A stretch of DNA of 64,000 bases from Fibrobacterota bacterium (GTDB lineage Bacteria; Fibrobacterota; Chitinivibrionia; Chitinivibrionales; Chitinispirillaceae), in NCBI GenBank assembly GCA_023436205.1, contig JAEZKC010000107.1, forward strand, positions 1 to 64,000, read 5' to 3'. This document shows, piece by piece, positions 1 through 8,582 of this stretch. Position 1 is the stretch's first letter; every line of letters begins with the position of its first letter. A program made the position numbers and the translations under genes. The notes beneath the pieces are model-generated. The model made no database searches. It was not told the DNA's origin and saw only the letters and a list, made by a program, of their open reading frames with translations.

Positions 1-88
1 TCCCTGCCACTTCTGAGGTGACTCCCTGCCACTTCTGAGGTGACTCCCTGCCACTTCTGAGGTGACTCACTGCCACTTCTGAGGTGAC
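1..88. repeat. Four tandem copies of a 22-bp direct repeat, cut by the window edge
   Basis: Four head-to-tail units start at 1, 23, 45 and 67. The first three are identical and the fourth differs by one base (tcac for tccc). Each unit contains CTGCCACTTCTGAGGTGAC. There are no spacers, so this is not a CRISPR array. The array probably continues to the left of the window. Arrays of short direct repeats occur at the ends of some IS elements as transposase-binding repeats and also as simple VNTRs; no transposase is present here, so the nature is open. From 89 to 368 I see nothing else that I can support. Confidence 0.9.
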
Positions 89-368
89 TCTCCCCCGAAA
101 TGATCATCAACCGTTTATGGTTTAATATCAAACCAGAAGACAGGCAGTGGCGACTCAAATGTCGTATGTCACTACTCTATTGCTGAATTCCATCTTAACT
201 GAAGAGTGAGCGCCTGAGGAGCAGATTACAAAGCGGATTGGTGCGTCACTCATTAACAATATAGATATATATACAAGAGGAGGCAAACATCGAGTAAGCA
301 AATTTAGTAATCGCTTAGGATGGGGAGAGCGATATTGCTTTTATTTAAAAAAAAACACATCTGTCATA

Positions 369-848
369 TCAGTAAATAAGTTCCCCGATCTCCCCTAGAT
401 GCAGATTTAGATGCCACAGATACCCTTTCACAACACTGTCAAGTGTCTCCACCGTACCCTCAAAGTCCCTCCAGGAGTTCTTGAGACAGGATGAATTTAT
501 ATTGGCGATGACATGCACCAGGTGGATGTTGTAGTATTTCCAGAAAGTCACCAGATCGCCCCAGTTCTCATTCTGGAAATTCTGAATCCTGATCCAGGTG
601 TCGTTATCCTGGCGGTAGTCGGGAAAATTGAGATCTTCATTATATTGAAGGCGCACGACCCGGTGATGGTTGTTCACCGCCGAGTCGGTAAGGTGCCCCA
701 GTATCTGCTTAATGGTGCGGTTCTGCTTGTTTCTATGATTGTTGAGCACTGTTTCCGGGATGTCCTGAAGTTTTGGGGCCCACTGAACCACCAGCTCCTG
801 GATTTCGTTCTGAATGTCTTGAAATGTATTTGTCATTCTATCTCGCAT
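369..848 (-). CDS. DinB-family protein
   Basis: A 159-residue protein resembling the DinB/DinB_2 superfamily of four-helix-bundle proteins, many of which bind a metal through three histidines and act as thiol transferases or have unknown function. Visible candidates for the metal triad are His52 in the GHL segment after helix two, and the H-x3-H pair near residues 145-149 (LWHLNLHLGEI) in the last helix. The length is normal for the family. Met1 and Met5 are both possible starts; neither has a strong ribosome site, and a weak GAGAT lies just before Met5. No signal peptide or membrane segment is seen, so it is probably cytoplasmic. It stands alone, divergent from the next gene. The family call is fairly firm; the reaction is not known. 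Confidence 0.75.
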   Translation of the reverse strand: MRDRMTNTFQDIQNEIQELVVQWAPKLQDIPETVLNNHRNKQNRTIKQILGHLTDSAVNNHHRVVRLQYNEDLNFPDYRQDNDTWIRIQNFQNENWGDLVTFWKYYNIHLVHVIANINSSCLKNSWRDFEGTVETLDSVVKGYLWHLNLHLGEIGELIY

Positions 849-981
849 TCAAAATTGAAGGTAGCAGGTTCTACTAAAATAGTGCAGGTCAGGGGTGAAA
901 GGGAAGAAATGATAGAGTGGGCTTGCAAACATCTGCCGTTTTAATGTAATGTATAGAAAAACGTACAAAAGGGGTAGCCGC

Positions 982-1647
982 ATGCTCAAGCAGATCCTGG
1001 AAAAGCTCAAAACTCTGGGAGAGACCTCCCGTTTCGATCCCTCAGCCTTCAATGACACAATCGCCAGCCTCACCGAATGGACTCCCAGAAAAGGAGGCGG
1101 CTCCAATTTCAAAACCCACCAGCTCACTAAACTCGACGCAGATAGAATGGAATTCAGAGCTTCCTTAGGTGCCAAGCTCTTCTATCTGATATTCCTGCTG
1201 GCCGGACTGGGTATGGTGGTCTTTGTACTATCAAGTGTAGTGTCTAAAGGCAGATTCGCATTGGAGACACAAACGCTCATGCCGATGGGAATGGGAGTGG
1301 TATTCGCCATCGTTGGCGGAGTGCTTTTCTATTTCGGAACCGCCCCCATTGTTTTTAACAAGCTGAAAGGATGCTACTGGAAAGGAAGGAAGTGCCCCGA
1401 TGAGGTAATCCACAAGGAGGAGCTCAAAAATTATACGGGTCTTGACCAGATCCATGCCATTCAGCTCATTTCCGAATACTGCCGGGGGAATAAGAGCTCC
1501 TATTACAGTTATGAGTTGAACCTGGTGCTCAATGATGGCAGCCGGCTCAATGTGATCGACCATGGCAACAAAGAAAAAATCAGGGATGATGCAGAAAAGC
1601 TTGGGGAATTCCTGGGAGTTCCTGTTTGGGATGCAATAGGTAGATAA
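982..1647 (+). CDS. Hypothetical membrane protein, two transmembrane segments
   Basis: I do not recognise a named family. The start at 982 (MLKQIL) is preferred over an in-frame ATG at 949 because a GGGGT ribosome site lies 8-10 nt before it; this gives 221 residues. The protein has a soluble N-terminal part with a WTPRKGGG motif followed by a THQL segment, two hydrophobic segments at about residues 68-90 and 100-120, and a soluble C-terminal part rich in beta strands (LNLVLNDGSRLNVIDHG) that resembles a PH-like fold. Similar unnamed proteins are found in several Gram-negative bacteria. The second half of the protein probably faces the cytoplasm. No functional partner is evident: the neighbours are a divergent DinB-like gene and a convergent peptidase. 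Confidence 0.7.
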   Translation: MLKQILEKLKTLGETSRFDPSAFNDTIASLTEWTPRKGGGSNFKTHQLTKLDADRMEFRASLGAKLFYLIFLLAGLGMVVFVLSSVVSKGRFALETQTLMPMGMGVVFAIVGGVLFYFGTAPIVFNKLKGCYWKGRKCPDEVIHKEELKNYTGLDQIHAIQLISEYCRGNKSSYYSYELNLVLNDGSRLNVIDHGNKEKIRDDAEKLGEFLGVPVWDAIGR

Positions 1648-1761
1648 TCGTCCACTCCCGGAACAATCATTGCAAGTAGAAAGCACATCCGCTCTCGACT
1701 TTTGTTAGAAAGGATGTGAATTATTAGGGGCCCTGTTAAAATATTGGGTCAGAATGGGGAA

Positions 1762-1783
1762 AGTGATTCCTGCTGGAATCACT
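1762..1783. terminator. Hairpin between two convergent genes
   Basis: A perfect 9-bp stem AGTGATTCC/GGAATCACT with a TGCT loop lies between the ends of the membrane protein gene and the M28 peptidase gene. The T-run is short (TTT on the minus strand), so it is a terminator candidate for both directions rather than a textbook one. Confidence 0.6.
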
Positions 1784-1802
1784 CAAAAAGCAGACAATTG
1801 AT

Positions 1803-3020
1803 TTACCCGACCTGATTGATGAAAGCAGCAATCGCCTGTGCCGCATCCACTACCCTTTCACAATTGACAATACTCAAATTATCCTTCTCAGTATGGGTAA
1901 TGTTCTGATTGTCTGCATTGTTTACAAACCACTCCGAGGAAACAGCAATTGCCGGTCTGCCATACTGAACAAAAATACTGTGATCCCCCTGAGGCCAAAG
2001 AGCCCCTTCCACCAGTTGAGGACTTTCATTCACGACGTTTCTGGCGTGACTCAAAAGTCTTTCCGGAAGACCAAAAAACGACAGCGCGGTTCTACCTACA
2101 TGAAAGCCGGCGCCATCAATATTGATATTCAGCACTATGTTATCAAATGTATTCTGATTCGCTCTTATAAAATTCATCTGCCCCGGAACGGCATAGTAAT
2201 CCTCACCGTTGAAAGCCACAATCTCTATCATTCTGCTTCCTCTGTAATCCTTGAGCAGTTCAGCCACCAGCAGGAGTACTGCAACTCCGGTTGCATTGTC
2301 AATAGCTCCCGGGGTACCTTTCTTGGCATCTATGTGGGCAGTGATTACGATTCTCTCCTTCTTGCTGCTATTGATTCTTCCTATCACATTGCAGCTTTTT
2401 CCCGGAATGCGTTCTGAAGAGGACCGAAGAGAAAGCTCTTTACCAATGTAGGGAATCAGTTTTTGTCCCTCCTCCTCTGTCATATAAACTGAAGGAGTGT
2501 CAAAATCCCCGTCTTCTATGAGGGGAAACGGATACACGCCTCCCGCCAGAGCCGAATTTCTGCCTGTGGCCGCAACGATGGCGCAAGCCCCGCTATTTTC
2601 CAGAAGTGAGACAATGCGCTGATGTTCGGGTGGATTGTAGAAGACAAAATTTTTGGGCATAAGCTGTTCTTTAGCAAGCTCGCCGTGCACAAAGAGAATT
2701 TTATCTTCGAAGTTTCCCGATTCCAGTTCGGACAGATTAGATGCAGCTGCAAGTACAGCCTGACAAATACACCCCTGAGAATAAGGGCTCACTAAAACTT
2801 TGAATTCCTCTTCGTCGGCCTTGAGAGTAGCCCCGTTCTCTTTCCAATCAACTGCATTGAACTCAGGCGTTTCCGTCTTCCAGCCAAGAGACGCAAGTAC
2901 CTTTTCAAAAAAGATAGTGGCCATCCTGTTGCCCTGGCTTCCAACACTTCTTTCCGGGATATCAACGCAAAGCGTTTTCAAATAGGATGAGCACTTCTGG
3001 AGCAGTTCTGATTCGGTCAT
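1803..3020 (-). CDS. M28-family zinc aminopeptidase with PA-like insert
   Basis: A 405-residue co-catalytic dizinc exopeptidase of MEROPS family M28. The ligand set can be read in order: His229 and Asp231 (AHID), Asp241 as bridging ligand (AIDNATG), Glu273 as general base followed by Asp274 as ligand (NGED, where most members have Glu-Glu), Asp302 (NIDGAG) and His376 (ITHTEKDN). A protease-associated-like insert covers about residues 120-200. There is no signal peptide, so it probably works on cytoplasmic peptides, like many M28 proteins of this group. The ATG at 3020 is preceded by AGGGGAAG at good spacing. It is a single gene ending convergently with the membrane protein gene. Substrate specificity cannot be read from the sequence. 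Confidence 0.9.
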   Translation of the reverse strand: MTESELLQKCSSYLKTLCVDIPERSVGSQGNRMATIFFEKVLASLGWKTETPEFNAVDWKENGATLKADEEEFKVLVSPYSQGCICQAVLAAASNLSELESGNFEDKILFVHGELAKEQLMPKNFVFYNPPEHQRIVSLLENSGACAIVAATGRNSALAGGVYPFPLIEDGDFDTPSVYMTEEEGQKLIPYIGKELSLRSSSERIPGKSCNVIGRINSSKKERIVITAHIDAKKGTPGAIDNATGVAVLLLVAELLKDYRGSRMIEIVAFNGEDYYAVPGQMNFIRANQNTFDNIVLNINIDGAGFHVGRTALSFFGLPERLLSHARNVVNESPQLVEGALWPQGDHSIFVQYGRPAIAVSSEWFVNNADNQNITHTEKDNLSIVNCERVVDAAQAIAAFINQVG

Positions 3021-3103
3021 CGATTATCTTCCCCTGTTTGCACGTTTATTTATAAAATATAGTGTCGGCGGGAAACAGGGACAACGTTTACAGCTGAGCC
3101 GGC

Positions 3104-4249
3104 TTAACTTTTCTGCCCGTGTCGGGAGCTGATGAATCCGGGATATATTTCAATACTGAAACTCATTCCGGTATGTTCTTCAAGTTTTCGGATATTTTTC
3201 TGTTCATCTTCAGATACAAAGGTAAACGCTGTACCTGTCAATGCAGCTCTTCCAGTCCGCCCTATGCGATGGATATAATCCTCTGCGCAGACCGGGGTAT
3301 CAAAATTGACCACATGAGATATTCCCGAAACATCTATACCCCGGGCAGCAAGATCAGTGGCCACCAGCACCTTGAATTCCCGTCGTTTGAAACCTTCCAT
3401 GGCCCGTTTTCTCTGAGACTGAGACCGTTCAGCATGAAGTACCGAAGAGGTAATTCCAGCTCGGTCAAGCTTCTTCTTAATACGATCAGCCCCGTTTCGA
3501 GTTCGGGAGAATACCAGCATTGATTCGACATTTTCTGTTCTGAGGATATGCAGAAGCAGTTCAGTTTTTTTCCCCTGGCTCACCTCCAGAAAACGCTGTT
3601 CAACAGTTTCCACCGGCTTTTTATCACTTCCGACCTCGACTTCCACAGGATTTTTGAGAACCCCTTTAATCAGAGAACGGATTTGTGGAGACATGGTGGC
3701 AGAGAAAAGCAGTGTTTGACGACTGCGTGGGATCTGTCCGACAATTGTCCTCACATCCTTGATAAATCCCATATCATACATTCGGTCTGCTTCGTCAATT
3801 ACAAGGTACTCTGTTCTGGATAGATTTATACTGCGCCGCTGCAATAAATCGAGAAGACGCCCCGGAGTAGCCACTATAACATCAACTCCCGCCTTCAGGT
3901 CCTTGACCTGGTTGCTGACACTTACTCCCCCGTAAATCGCAAGAGAACGGACATCAGTGTAAACTCCATAAGCGACGAAAGACTGGTCAATCTGCTGCGC
4001 CAGTTCCCGAGTGGGAGAAAGAACAAGGACTCTGGGGTGATTGACCTTTTTTGCGATCGTCAACTGATGAAGAATCGGAAGCACGAAAGCAGCTGTTTTT
4101 CCTGTCCCGGTCGGGGCACAGCCTAAAAGATCCCTGCCTTTCAAAAGATGAGGTATCGCCAGTGCCTGTATATCGGTGGGAGTACAGTAACCAGCGGCAT
4201 AAACTCCCTGAACAATTTCCTCAGACAAGCCGAAATGCGCAAAACTCAT
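3104..4249 (-). CDS. rhlE: DEAD-box ATP-dependent RNA helicase, RhlE-like
   Basis: A 381-residue helicase with the full DEAD-box motif set: Q motif (GYCTPTDIQ, residues 20-28), Walker A APTGTGKT (45-52), PTRELAQQ, GG, TPGRLLD, the DEAD box itself (DEADRMYDMGF), SAT, and in the second RecA lobe VLVATDLAARGIDV and HRIGRTGR. The first residues (SFAHFGLSEEI) and the short C-terminus fit the RhlE group, which unwinds structured RNA during ribosome assembly and mRNA turnover. It lacks the long basic tail often present in RhlE, so the minimal core is complete but the tail is short. GAGGGGAT lies directly upstream of the ATG. It acts in the cytoplasm. The exact subfamily symbol is an inference. Confidence 0.9.
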   Translation of the reverse strand: MSFAHFGLSEEIVQGVYAAGYCTPTDIQALAIPHLLKGRDLLGCAPTGTGKTAAFVLPILHQLTIAKKVNHPRVLVLSPTRELAQQIDQSFVAYGVYTDVRSLAIYGGVSVSNQVKDLKAGVDVIVATPGRLLDLLQRRSINLSRTEYLVIDEADRMYDMGFIKDVRTIVGQIPRSRQTLLFSATMSPQIRSLIKGVLKNPVEVEVGSDKKPVETVEQRFLEVSQGKKTELLLHILRTENVESMLVFSRTRNGADRIKKKLDRAGITSSVLHAERSQSQRKRAMEGFKRREFKVLVATDLAARGIDVSGISHVVNFDTPVCAEDYIHRIGRTGRAALTGTAFTFVSEDEQKNIRKLEEHTGMSFSIEIYPGFISSRHGQKS

Positions 4250-4575
4250 GAAATCCCCTCATTCTAAAGCGGCCAAACCTTAATCAAGCCAGCTAATATA
4301 CGTATAAGCTCATCCTTAAGAGAAAAATAAATTGCACTCCAGATTATTTCCGGTACAATCAATGTCTACACTATATATTAAGGAGATAAGAAATGTACAA
4401 AACAGGGTGATGTACTCTACAAAACAGATAACAGTTTTGCATGGTGGGATTCCTCAAAACAGACAGATGGATTGACGACCACCCGCCCGGTCGTGAAATG
4501 CAGGGAGAAAAGGTGGGGCTGGCAGCCCTGGTGACTGCAACCAAAACACCCAAGGAAATAATAGAGTGAGGAGCC
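4250..4575. other. Intergenic stretch, no convincing gene
   Basis: This gap separates the helicase start from the end of the receiver gene. It holds the minus-strand promoter region of the helicase. A possible plus-strand reading frame of 42 codons (4441-4569) exists but has no ribosome site and no recognisable product, so it is not called. Confidence 0.5.
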
Positions 4576-4959
4576 TCATTCACACTGCTGATTCTTCTTT
4601 TTTTCCAGCATGCGCCCAATTGAGTTGAGCAATTCCTCATCTTCGAATTTGGAAACGATACAGTGAGCTCCTGCATTCAATGAGGCGTTTTTGTACAAAC
4701 TAATATCATGACCAGTTACTACCAGAATGCAGGTTTTCTGACATTCCGGTTTTAGCTGCCGGATCATCTCTATACCATCCATCCCCGGAAGCGAGATATC
4801 CACCAAGACCAAATCCGGAACGTATTGTGGAATTTCTATCAGTGCTTTCTCCGCATTATCACTCTCCCTAACCTCCGTAATTGCGGGAAAATTTTTCTTC
4901 AGAAGCCTCTTAAGAATGATACGCATCGAATCATTATCTTCAACTATATAAGCTTTCAT
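4576..4959 (-). CDS. Stand-alone response-regulator receiver protein
   Basis: A 127-residue CheY-like receiver domain without an output domain. The acidic pair Glu7-Asp8, phosphoacceptor Asp54 (VLVDISLPGMDG), Thr82 (VVTGHD) and Lys104 (VSKFED) are all in place, so it should accept phosphate. It lies 8 nt downstream of the Cache-PAS kinase stop and is probably co-transcribed with it and with the kinases further upstream. As it has no DNA-binding or enzyme domain, it may pass phosphate to another protein or work through protein contact. The partner output is not visible in the window. The call is firm, the pathway unknown. Confidence 0.93.
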   Translation of the reverse strand: MKAYIVEDNDSMRIILKRLLKKNFPAITEVRESDNAEKALIEIPQYVPDLVLVDISLPGMDGIEMIRQLKPECQKTCILVVTGHDISLYKNASLNAGAHCIVSKFEDEELLNSIGRMLEKKKNQQCE

Positions 4960-4967
4960 GAAAGCTC

Positions 4968-7133
4968 CTACACCGTTAATGAAATCTCACACTCTGTACC
5001 CTTTTCCTGAGCACTTTTCACTTTTAATTCACCTCCGAAAAGTCGTAATCGCTCCCTAATGCTGAATAAACCGAGCCGGGTCTCATCCGCAGTCTCACTC
5101 ATCACCTTTGTGGTGTCAAAGCCCTTCCCCTGATCACTAATCGTAATTGTAATTCTCCTTTCAGCATATCGGGCCACAACCGAAGCCTGCTTTACCCCGG
5201 AGTGCTGAATTACATTGCTAAGCAGTTCCCGTACCATTTGAGTAAGCATTAGCTGATTTTCGTTTTTGATGAGCGCTATTTCGGGGTCCATTTGAAGATC
5301 GATTGATAAACCATAGCTCTTCTCTTCGTGATCCACAAGCCATCTGAGGGCAACATCCAGCCCCTGACTCCTGAGAACAGGTGGATTGAGCTCGATTGAT
5401 AATGTTTTGGTGGTGTGCAGAGCCTTTTCAAGAATCGACAAGCCTTCAGCGACATCATCGTATTCTTCGACACTGGGCAATGCTTTATGCTCTCTGATAT
5501 GCTGCCCTAAAAGAAGCTTTGCACCAAGTAAAAGCTGTTGAAGGTTTTCGTGTAGGATATAGGAAAACCGTTTACGCTCCCTCTGCTCTGCAAGGGTAAG
5601 AGCTTTGGAAAGAGTCCTCACCTGCTCTGTACGCCGAATCACTATATTCTCCAGGTCTTCATTTAGCCTCTTTAGATTTTTCTCACTCTCCTCCAGAGCA
5701 ATCTGAGCCTTCTTGCTTATATCTATATTGGTGGCGGTCCCGTACCATTTTATCACTTTGCCGGAGTCATCACGGGCGGCAACTGCTCGACTGAGATACC
5801 AGTGGAAAGTTCCATCGGCATGTTTCACCCTATGCTCTATCTGATACTCCTCGCCAGTTTTTACTGAGTGCCCCCAGGCTTTTTCGGTTGGCTCACGATC
5901 ATCATCATAAAGGACTGGCCCCCAGTGCCAAATACCGTCCGGTCCGGGAGAAATCCCTCCGAAATCCTTGTACTTTTGGTTGTAATAATCCACCTTGCCA
6001 TCAGGACTAGCAGTCCAAACTAGCTGCGGCATGGAATCAGCCAATTCCCTGAGCCTCTCCTCCCGTTCCCTGAGCTGTTCAGACATGACATTCACATCAC
6101 TTATCAACTGATTCAACTCAGTGAACCTGTTTTTCACCTCGATAGGACGGTAATCACCCCGGGCAACTTTGCGGACCTGATTCTGCACATCACTAAGTGA
6201 AATGGCAATACTGTTGACAGTTCTTTTTGCCAGAATCAAAACCAAAGCAGCAATGATAATACTCACCACAAGAATTAAAACGAAAGGAATTACAAATGGC
6301 TGAAAAAAAGTGCTCACCTCAACAGCAGATCCGGCCACCCAACCAAGATCATCAATGGGTACTCGAGCCCCTATTCGCTTGTGATTTTCTATGGGAGCGA
6401 CAAGAATTCCTGTTGCATCTTTACCTCTCAAAGCATCCCTCAGAACCGGGTCATCTCCCACCCACTCCCTCTGTTCATCAGAAAGAGAATCCACTGATTG
6501 ATTGGTATACACAAGCGTACCCTGACGATCAAAGATAGTAAAATATCTACCCTCCCGTCGGGAAATGCCCAAACTAATTTCCCCTAGTCGATCGGCCTGC
6601 ACAGAAGCCAGTACTGCGAAATCAAGATTACCGGACTCAGTATAAAACCCCCGCGCCACGATAAAGCCGGGGATTCTCTCTGTCCGTGTTCTTTGGTAAT
6701 CACTGATTACCAATGAATCTCCAACCTTGAGTTGCTGGAAATATTTTCTGTCAGAAATATTCATACCTATGGCAGGGATATCACTTCCGGCAATAACGAT
6801 CCCTGTTGAATCCACTATTAGAAAATCCCGTACAGCATAGTAGGCCTCATTCACTTCCATTAAATATTTCTGAAATTCCTCAAAGGTATGAGGTTTAAGA
6901 GTTTCCCGGGCCGTCCCAATTGCAAACTCAGTTCTGAAAATATCCCACACGAATGCCCTGAAAGCGAGCCCTATTGCTTGAGCCACTTCCACATTGTTCT
7001 GATTCTCCTGGCGATAACGGTTTCTGAACCAGTACACTTCTGTAACAATAAGTAACAGAAAAAAGGTGAGTATAATGGCTGAAATTAAAAATGTCAACCG
7101 CGATCGAATGGACACTTTTCTGTTTACTGCCAT
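4968..7133 (-). CDS. Membrane sensor histidine kinase: dCache-HAMP-PAS-HisKA_3-HATPase
   Basis: The start at 7133 (MAVNRKVS) is chosen because AAGGA precedes it and it lies 5 nt after the stop of the previous kinase; an upstream in-frame start at 7202 would overlap that gene. The 721-residue protein has a transmembrane segment at about 15-38, a periplasmic double-Cache-like sensor domain (about 45-270), a second transmembrane segment (about 285-310), a HAMP linker, a PAS domain with PAC motif (about 365-490), a coiled coil, and a NarX/DesK-type dimerisation domain with RKRFSYILHENLQQ. His528 in that motif is the likely phosphorylation site. The HATPase domain has an N box (ELLSNVIQHSG) and a DQGKGFD motif. 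Periplasmic ligand binding probably controls phosphorylation of the downstream receiver protein. Confidence 0.9.
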   Translation of the reverse strand: MAVNRKVSIRSRLTFLISAIILTFFLLLIVTEVYWFRNRYRQENQNNVEVAQAIGLAFRAFVWDIFRTEFAIGTARETLKPHTFEEFQKYLMEVNEAYYAVRDFLIVDSTGIVIAGSDIPAIGMNISDRKYFQQLKVGDSLVISDYQRTRTERIPGFIVARGFYTESGNLDFAVLASVQADRLGEISLGISRREGRYFTIFDRQGTLVYTNQSVDSLSDEQREWVGDDPVLRDALRGKDATGILVAPIENHKRIGARVPIDDLGWVAGSAVEVSTFFQPFVIPFVLILVVSIIIAALVLILAKRTVNSIAISLSDVQNQVRKVARGDYRPIEVKNRFTELNQLISDVNVMSEQLREREERLRELADSMPQLVWTASPDGKVDYYNQKYKDFGGISPGPDGIWHWGPVLYDDDREPTEKAWGHSVKTGEEYQIEHRVKHADGTFHWYLSRAVAARDDSGKVIKWYGTATNIDISKKAQIALEESEKNLKRLNEDLENIVIRRTEQVRTLSKALTLAEQRERKRFSYILHENLQQLLLGAKLLLGQHIREHKALPSVEEYDDVAEGLSILEKALHTTKTLSIELNPPVLRSQGLDVALRWLVDHEEKSYGLSIDLQMDPEIALIKNENQLMLTQMVRELLSNVIQHSGVKQASVVARYAERRITITISDQGKGFDTTKVMSETADETRLGLFSIRERLRLFGGELKVKSAQEKGTECEISLTV

Positions 7134-7138
7134 GAGAA

Positions 7139-8161
7139 TCAATCCTTGTCGCCAAAAGTGAAAAAGAATATGGCACCATTTCCGATCTCCCCACGCGCCC
7201 AAACACTGCCGCCATGATGATCCACTACCCTCTTCACTATTGATAAACCGATGCCTGTTCCACCGAACTCGCTCCCGGAGTGCACTCGTTTGAAAGGCTC
7301 AAACATTCTCTGAGCTTCCTGCATATCAAAACCCACTCCATTATCTTTTACAAAGAAAACTGTTCTCCCGTTCTGTATTTCAGAACCGAATTCTATCAAC
7401 GATTCTTCCTTTTTTGAAGTGAACTTCCAGGCATTTCGCAGTAGATTTTCCAGAGCGATATGAACCAAGCGAGGATCAGCAAGCACAACCAGGTTCTCCT
7501 TGATAATAAAAGAAACCTTTCTCCCGGGCTCCGACTCCTGCAATTCCTTAAGATACCCCTTAACAGTGGCACTCAAATCGACCTTTTCTCGCTTTACCTC
7601 CATCCTGTTTACTCGCGAGAGGGACAAAATGTCTTCGATAAGCTTCTGCATCTTTTTCACATTTGCACATATTCTGGTTAAATAATCCTTCCCCTCATCA
7701 TCAAGCTGAACTGCGTGATCCTCAAGAAGAATGGTGGAGAAATTCCTAATCACACTCAAAGGCGCTCGAAGGTCATGCGAAACTGAATAAGAAAAAGATT
7801 CAAGGTCCCGGTTGGTGTTTTCAAGATCTCGCGCCCTTCGCTGAAGCTGCTTCTGAAGGTAACTGCGGGCATTTATAATGTAGGCAATTATTATGATCAC
7901 AACAAAGGCTGAAATGCGATTTAACAATGAGACATACACAGGAAGTCCTTTTGGAGAAACCACCATGCCTGCGGTCATGAGTATAGCAATAACGGCGAGA
8001 AGCAGATACAACTGTTTTCTTCCATCTCTACCGGCGAAAAGAAGTACTGGAATTATGTATAAAACCCAAAAGCCCACGCCTCTGGGTGTAATTGTATCAA
8101 GCATAAAAACTAAAACAGTCACCAAAATGGCAATAATCAACATATTTTTAGCAGAAATCAT
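7139..8161 (-). CDS. Membrane-bound sensor histidine kinase, HisKA type
   Basis: A 340-residue kinase. The first ~100 residues contain four hydrophobic segments with very short loops, so the sensor is membrane-embedded. A short coiled coil leads into HisKA with the H box SYSVSHDLRAPL (His129), then HATPase_c with an N box (ENLLRNAWKF), DNGVGFD, an F box (MFEPFKRVH) and GTGIGLSIVKRVV. The H-box and ATPase regions closely resemble the C-terminus of the ten-PAS kinase upstream and of the broken kinase between them, so this part of the operon seems to have grown by duplication. GAGGATAG lies 5-8 nt before the ATG. It is followed within 5 nt by the Cache-PAS kinase. No ligand can be inferred. Confidence 0.9.
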   Translation of the reverse strand: MISAKNMLIIAILVTVLVFMLDTITPRGVGFWVLYIIPVLLFAGRDGRKQLYLLLAVIAILMTAGMVVSPKGLPVYVSLLNRISAFVVIIIIAYIINARSYLQKQLQRRARDLENTNRDLESFSYSVSHDLRAPLSVIRNFSTILLEDHAVQLDDEGKDYLTRICANVKKMQKLIEDILSLSRVNRMEVKREKVDLSATVKGYLKELQESEPGRKVSFIIKENLVVLADPRLVHIALENLLRNAWKFTSKKEESLIEFGSEIQNGRTVFFVKDNGVGFDMQEAQRMFEPFKRVHSGSEFGGTGIGLSIVKRVVDHHGGSVWARGEIGNGAIFFFTFGDKD

Positions 8162-8179
8162 TAAGCTATCCTCACATCC

Positions 8180-8582
8180 TCACCCAAGCACAAAATAGAA
8201 TTGTGCCCCCTTTCCGATCTCTCCACTGGCCCACACTCTTCCGCCATGCCGATCCACAACTCTCTTAACTATAGACAAACCAATTCCCGTTCCGCTGAAC
8301 TCCTTTTCGGCATGTATTCGCTTGAATGTCTCAAATATCCTGGGCGGCATACTGAACATCAAACCCCGCCCCACCGGCTACTTGACTAATAACTAACTTT
8401 TCTTCTCCATGTTCCGAAAGCTGGAACGTTTTCCTGAATGCGGCATTAGCCCCAAGAACTATCAGATCATAATCAAGGACAAGAACAGCCGTTGGAATCG
8501 ATTCCACAATCTCCAACGCGAAACGGCTGATATCACTGTTTTTCGCTAGCATAAGCCAGTGTTCCGTTTGAATGAAAATCAC
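8180..8582 (-). pseudogene. Remnant of a PAS histidine kinase (internal deletion plus frameshift)
   Basis: Reading from a GTG at 8582, the first ~60 residues are a PAS start (IVESIPTAVLVLDYDLIVLGANAAFRKTF). The sequence then jumps directly to the DNGAGFD-like part of an ATPase domain (GGAGFDVQYAA), so the rest of PAS, the whole HisKA domain and the front half of HATPase are missing. At about 8340-8350 one extra base in a C-rich stretch shifts the frame. The other frame then continues with RIFETFKRIHAEKEFSGTG down to a normal kinase end. The GTG overlaps the stop of the ten-PAS kinase (GTGA), so it was once translationally coupled. With no H box, no N box and a broken frame it cannot be a kinase. 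Confidence 0.82.

Noticed and set aside
1..88. CRISPR array
   Set aside because: The repeats are directly adjacent with no unique spacers and no cas gene is in the window.
513..944. Plus-strand frame of 143 codons opposite the DinB-like gene
   Set aside because: It is antisense to a gene with family motifs and encodes no recognisable protein.
4393..4569. Small gene before the receiver gene (AGGAG-like site at 4381 and ATG at 4393; 42-codon frame at 4441)
   Set aside because: The frame after 4393 stops after five codons; the later frame has no ribosome site and no known product. It could be a decayed gene but cannot be supported.
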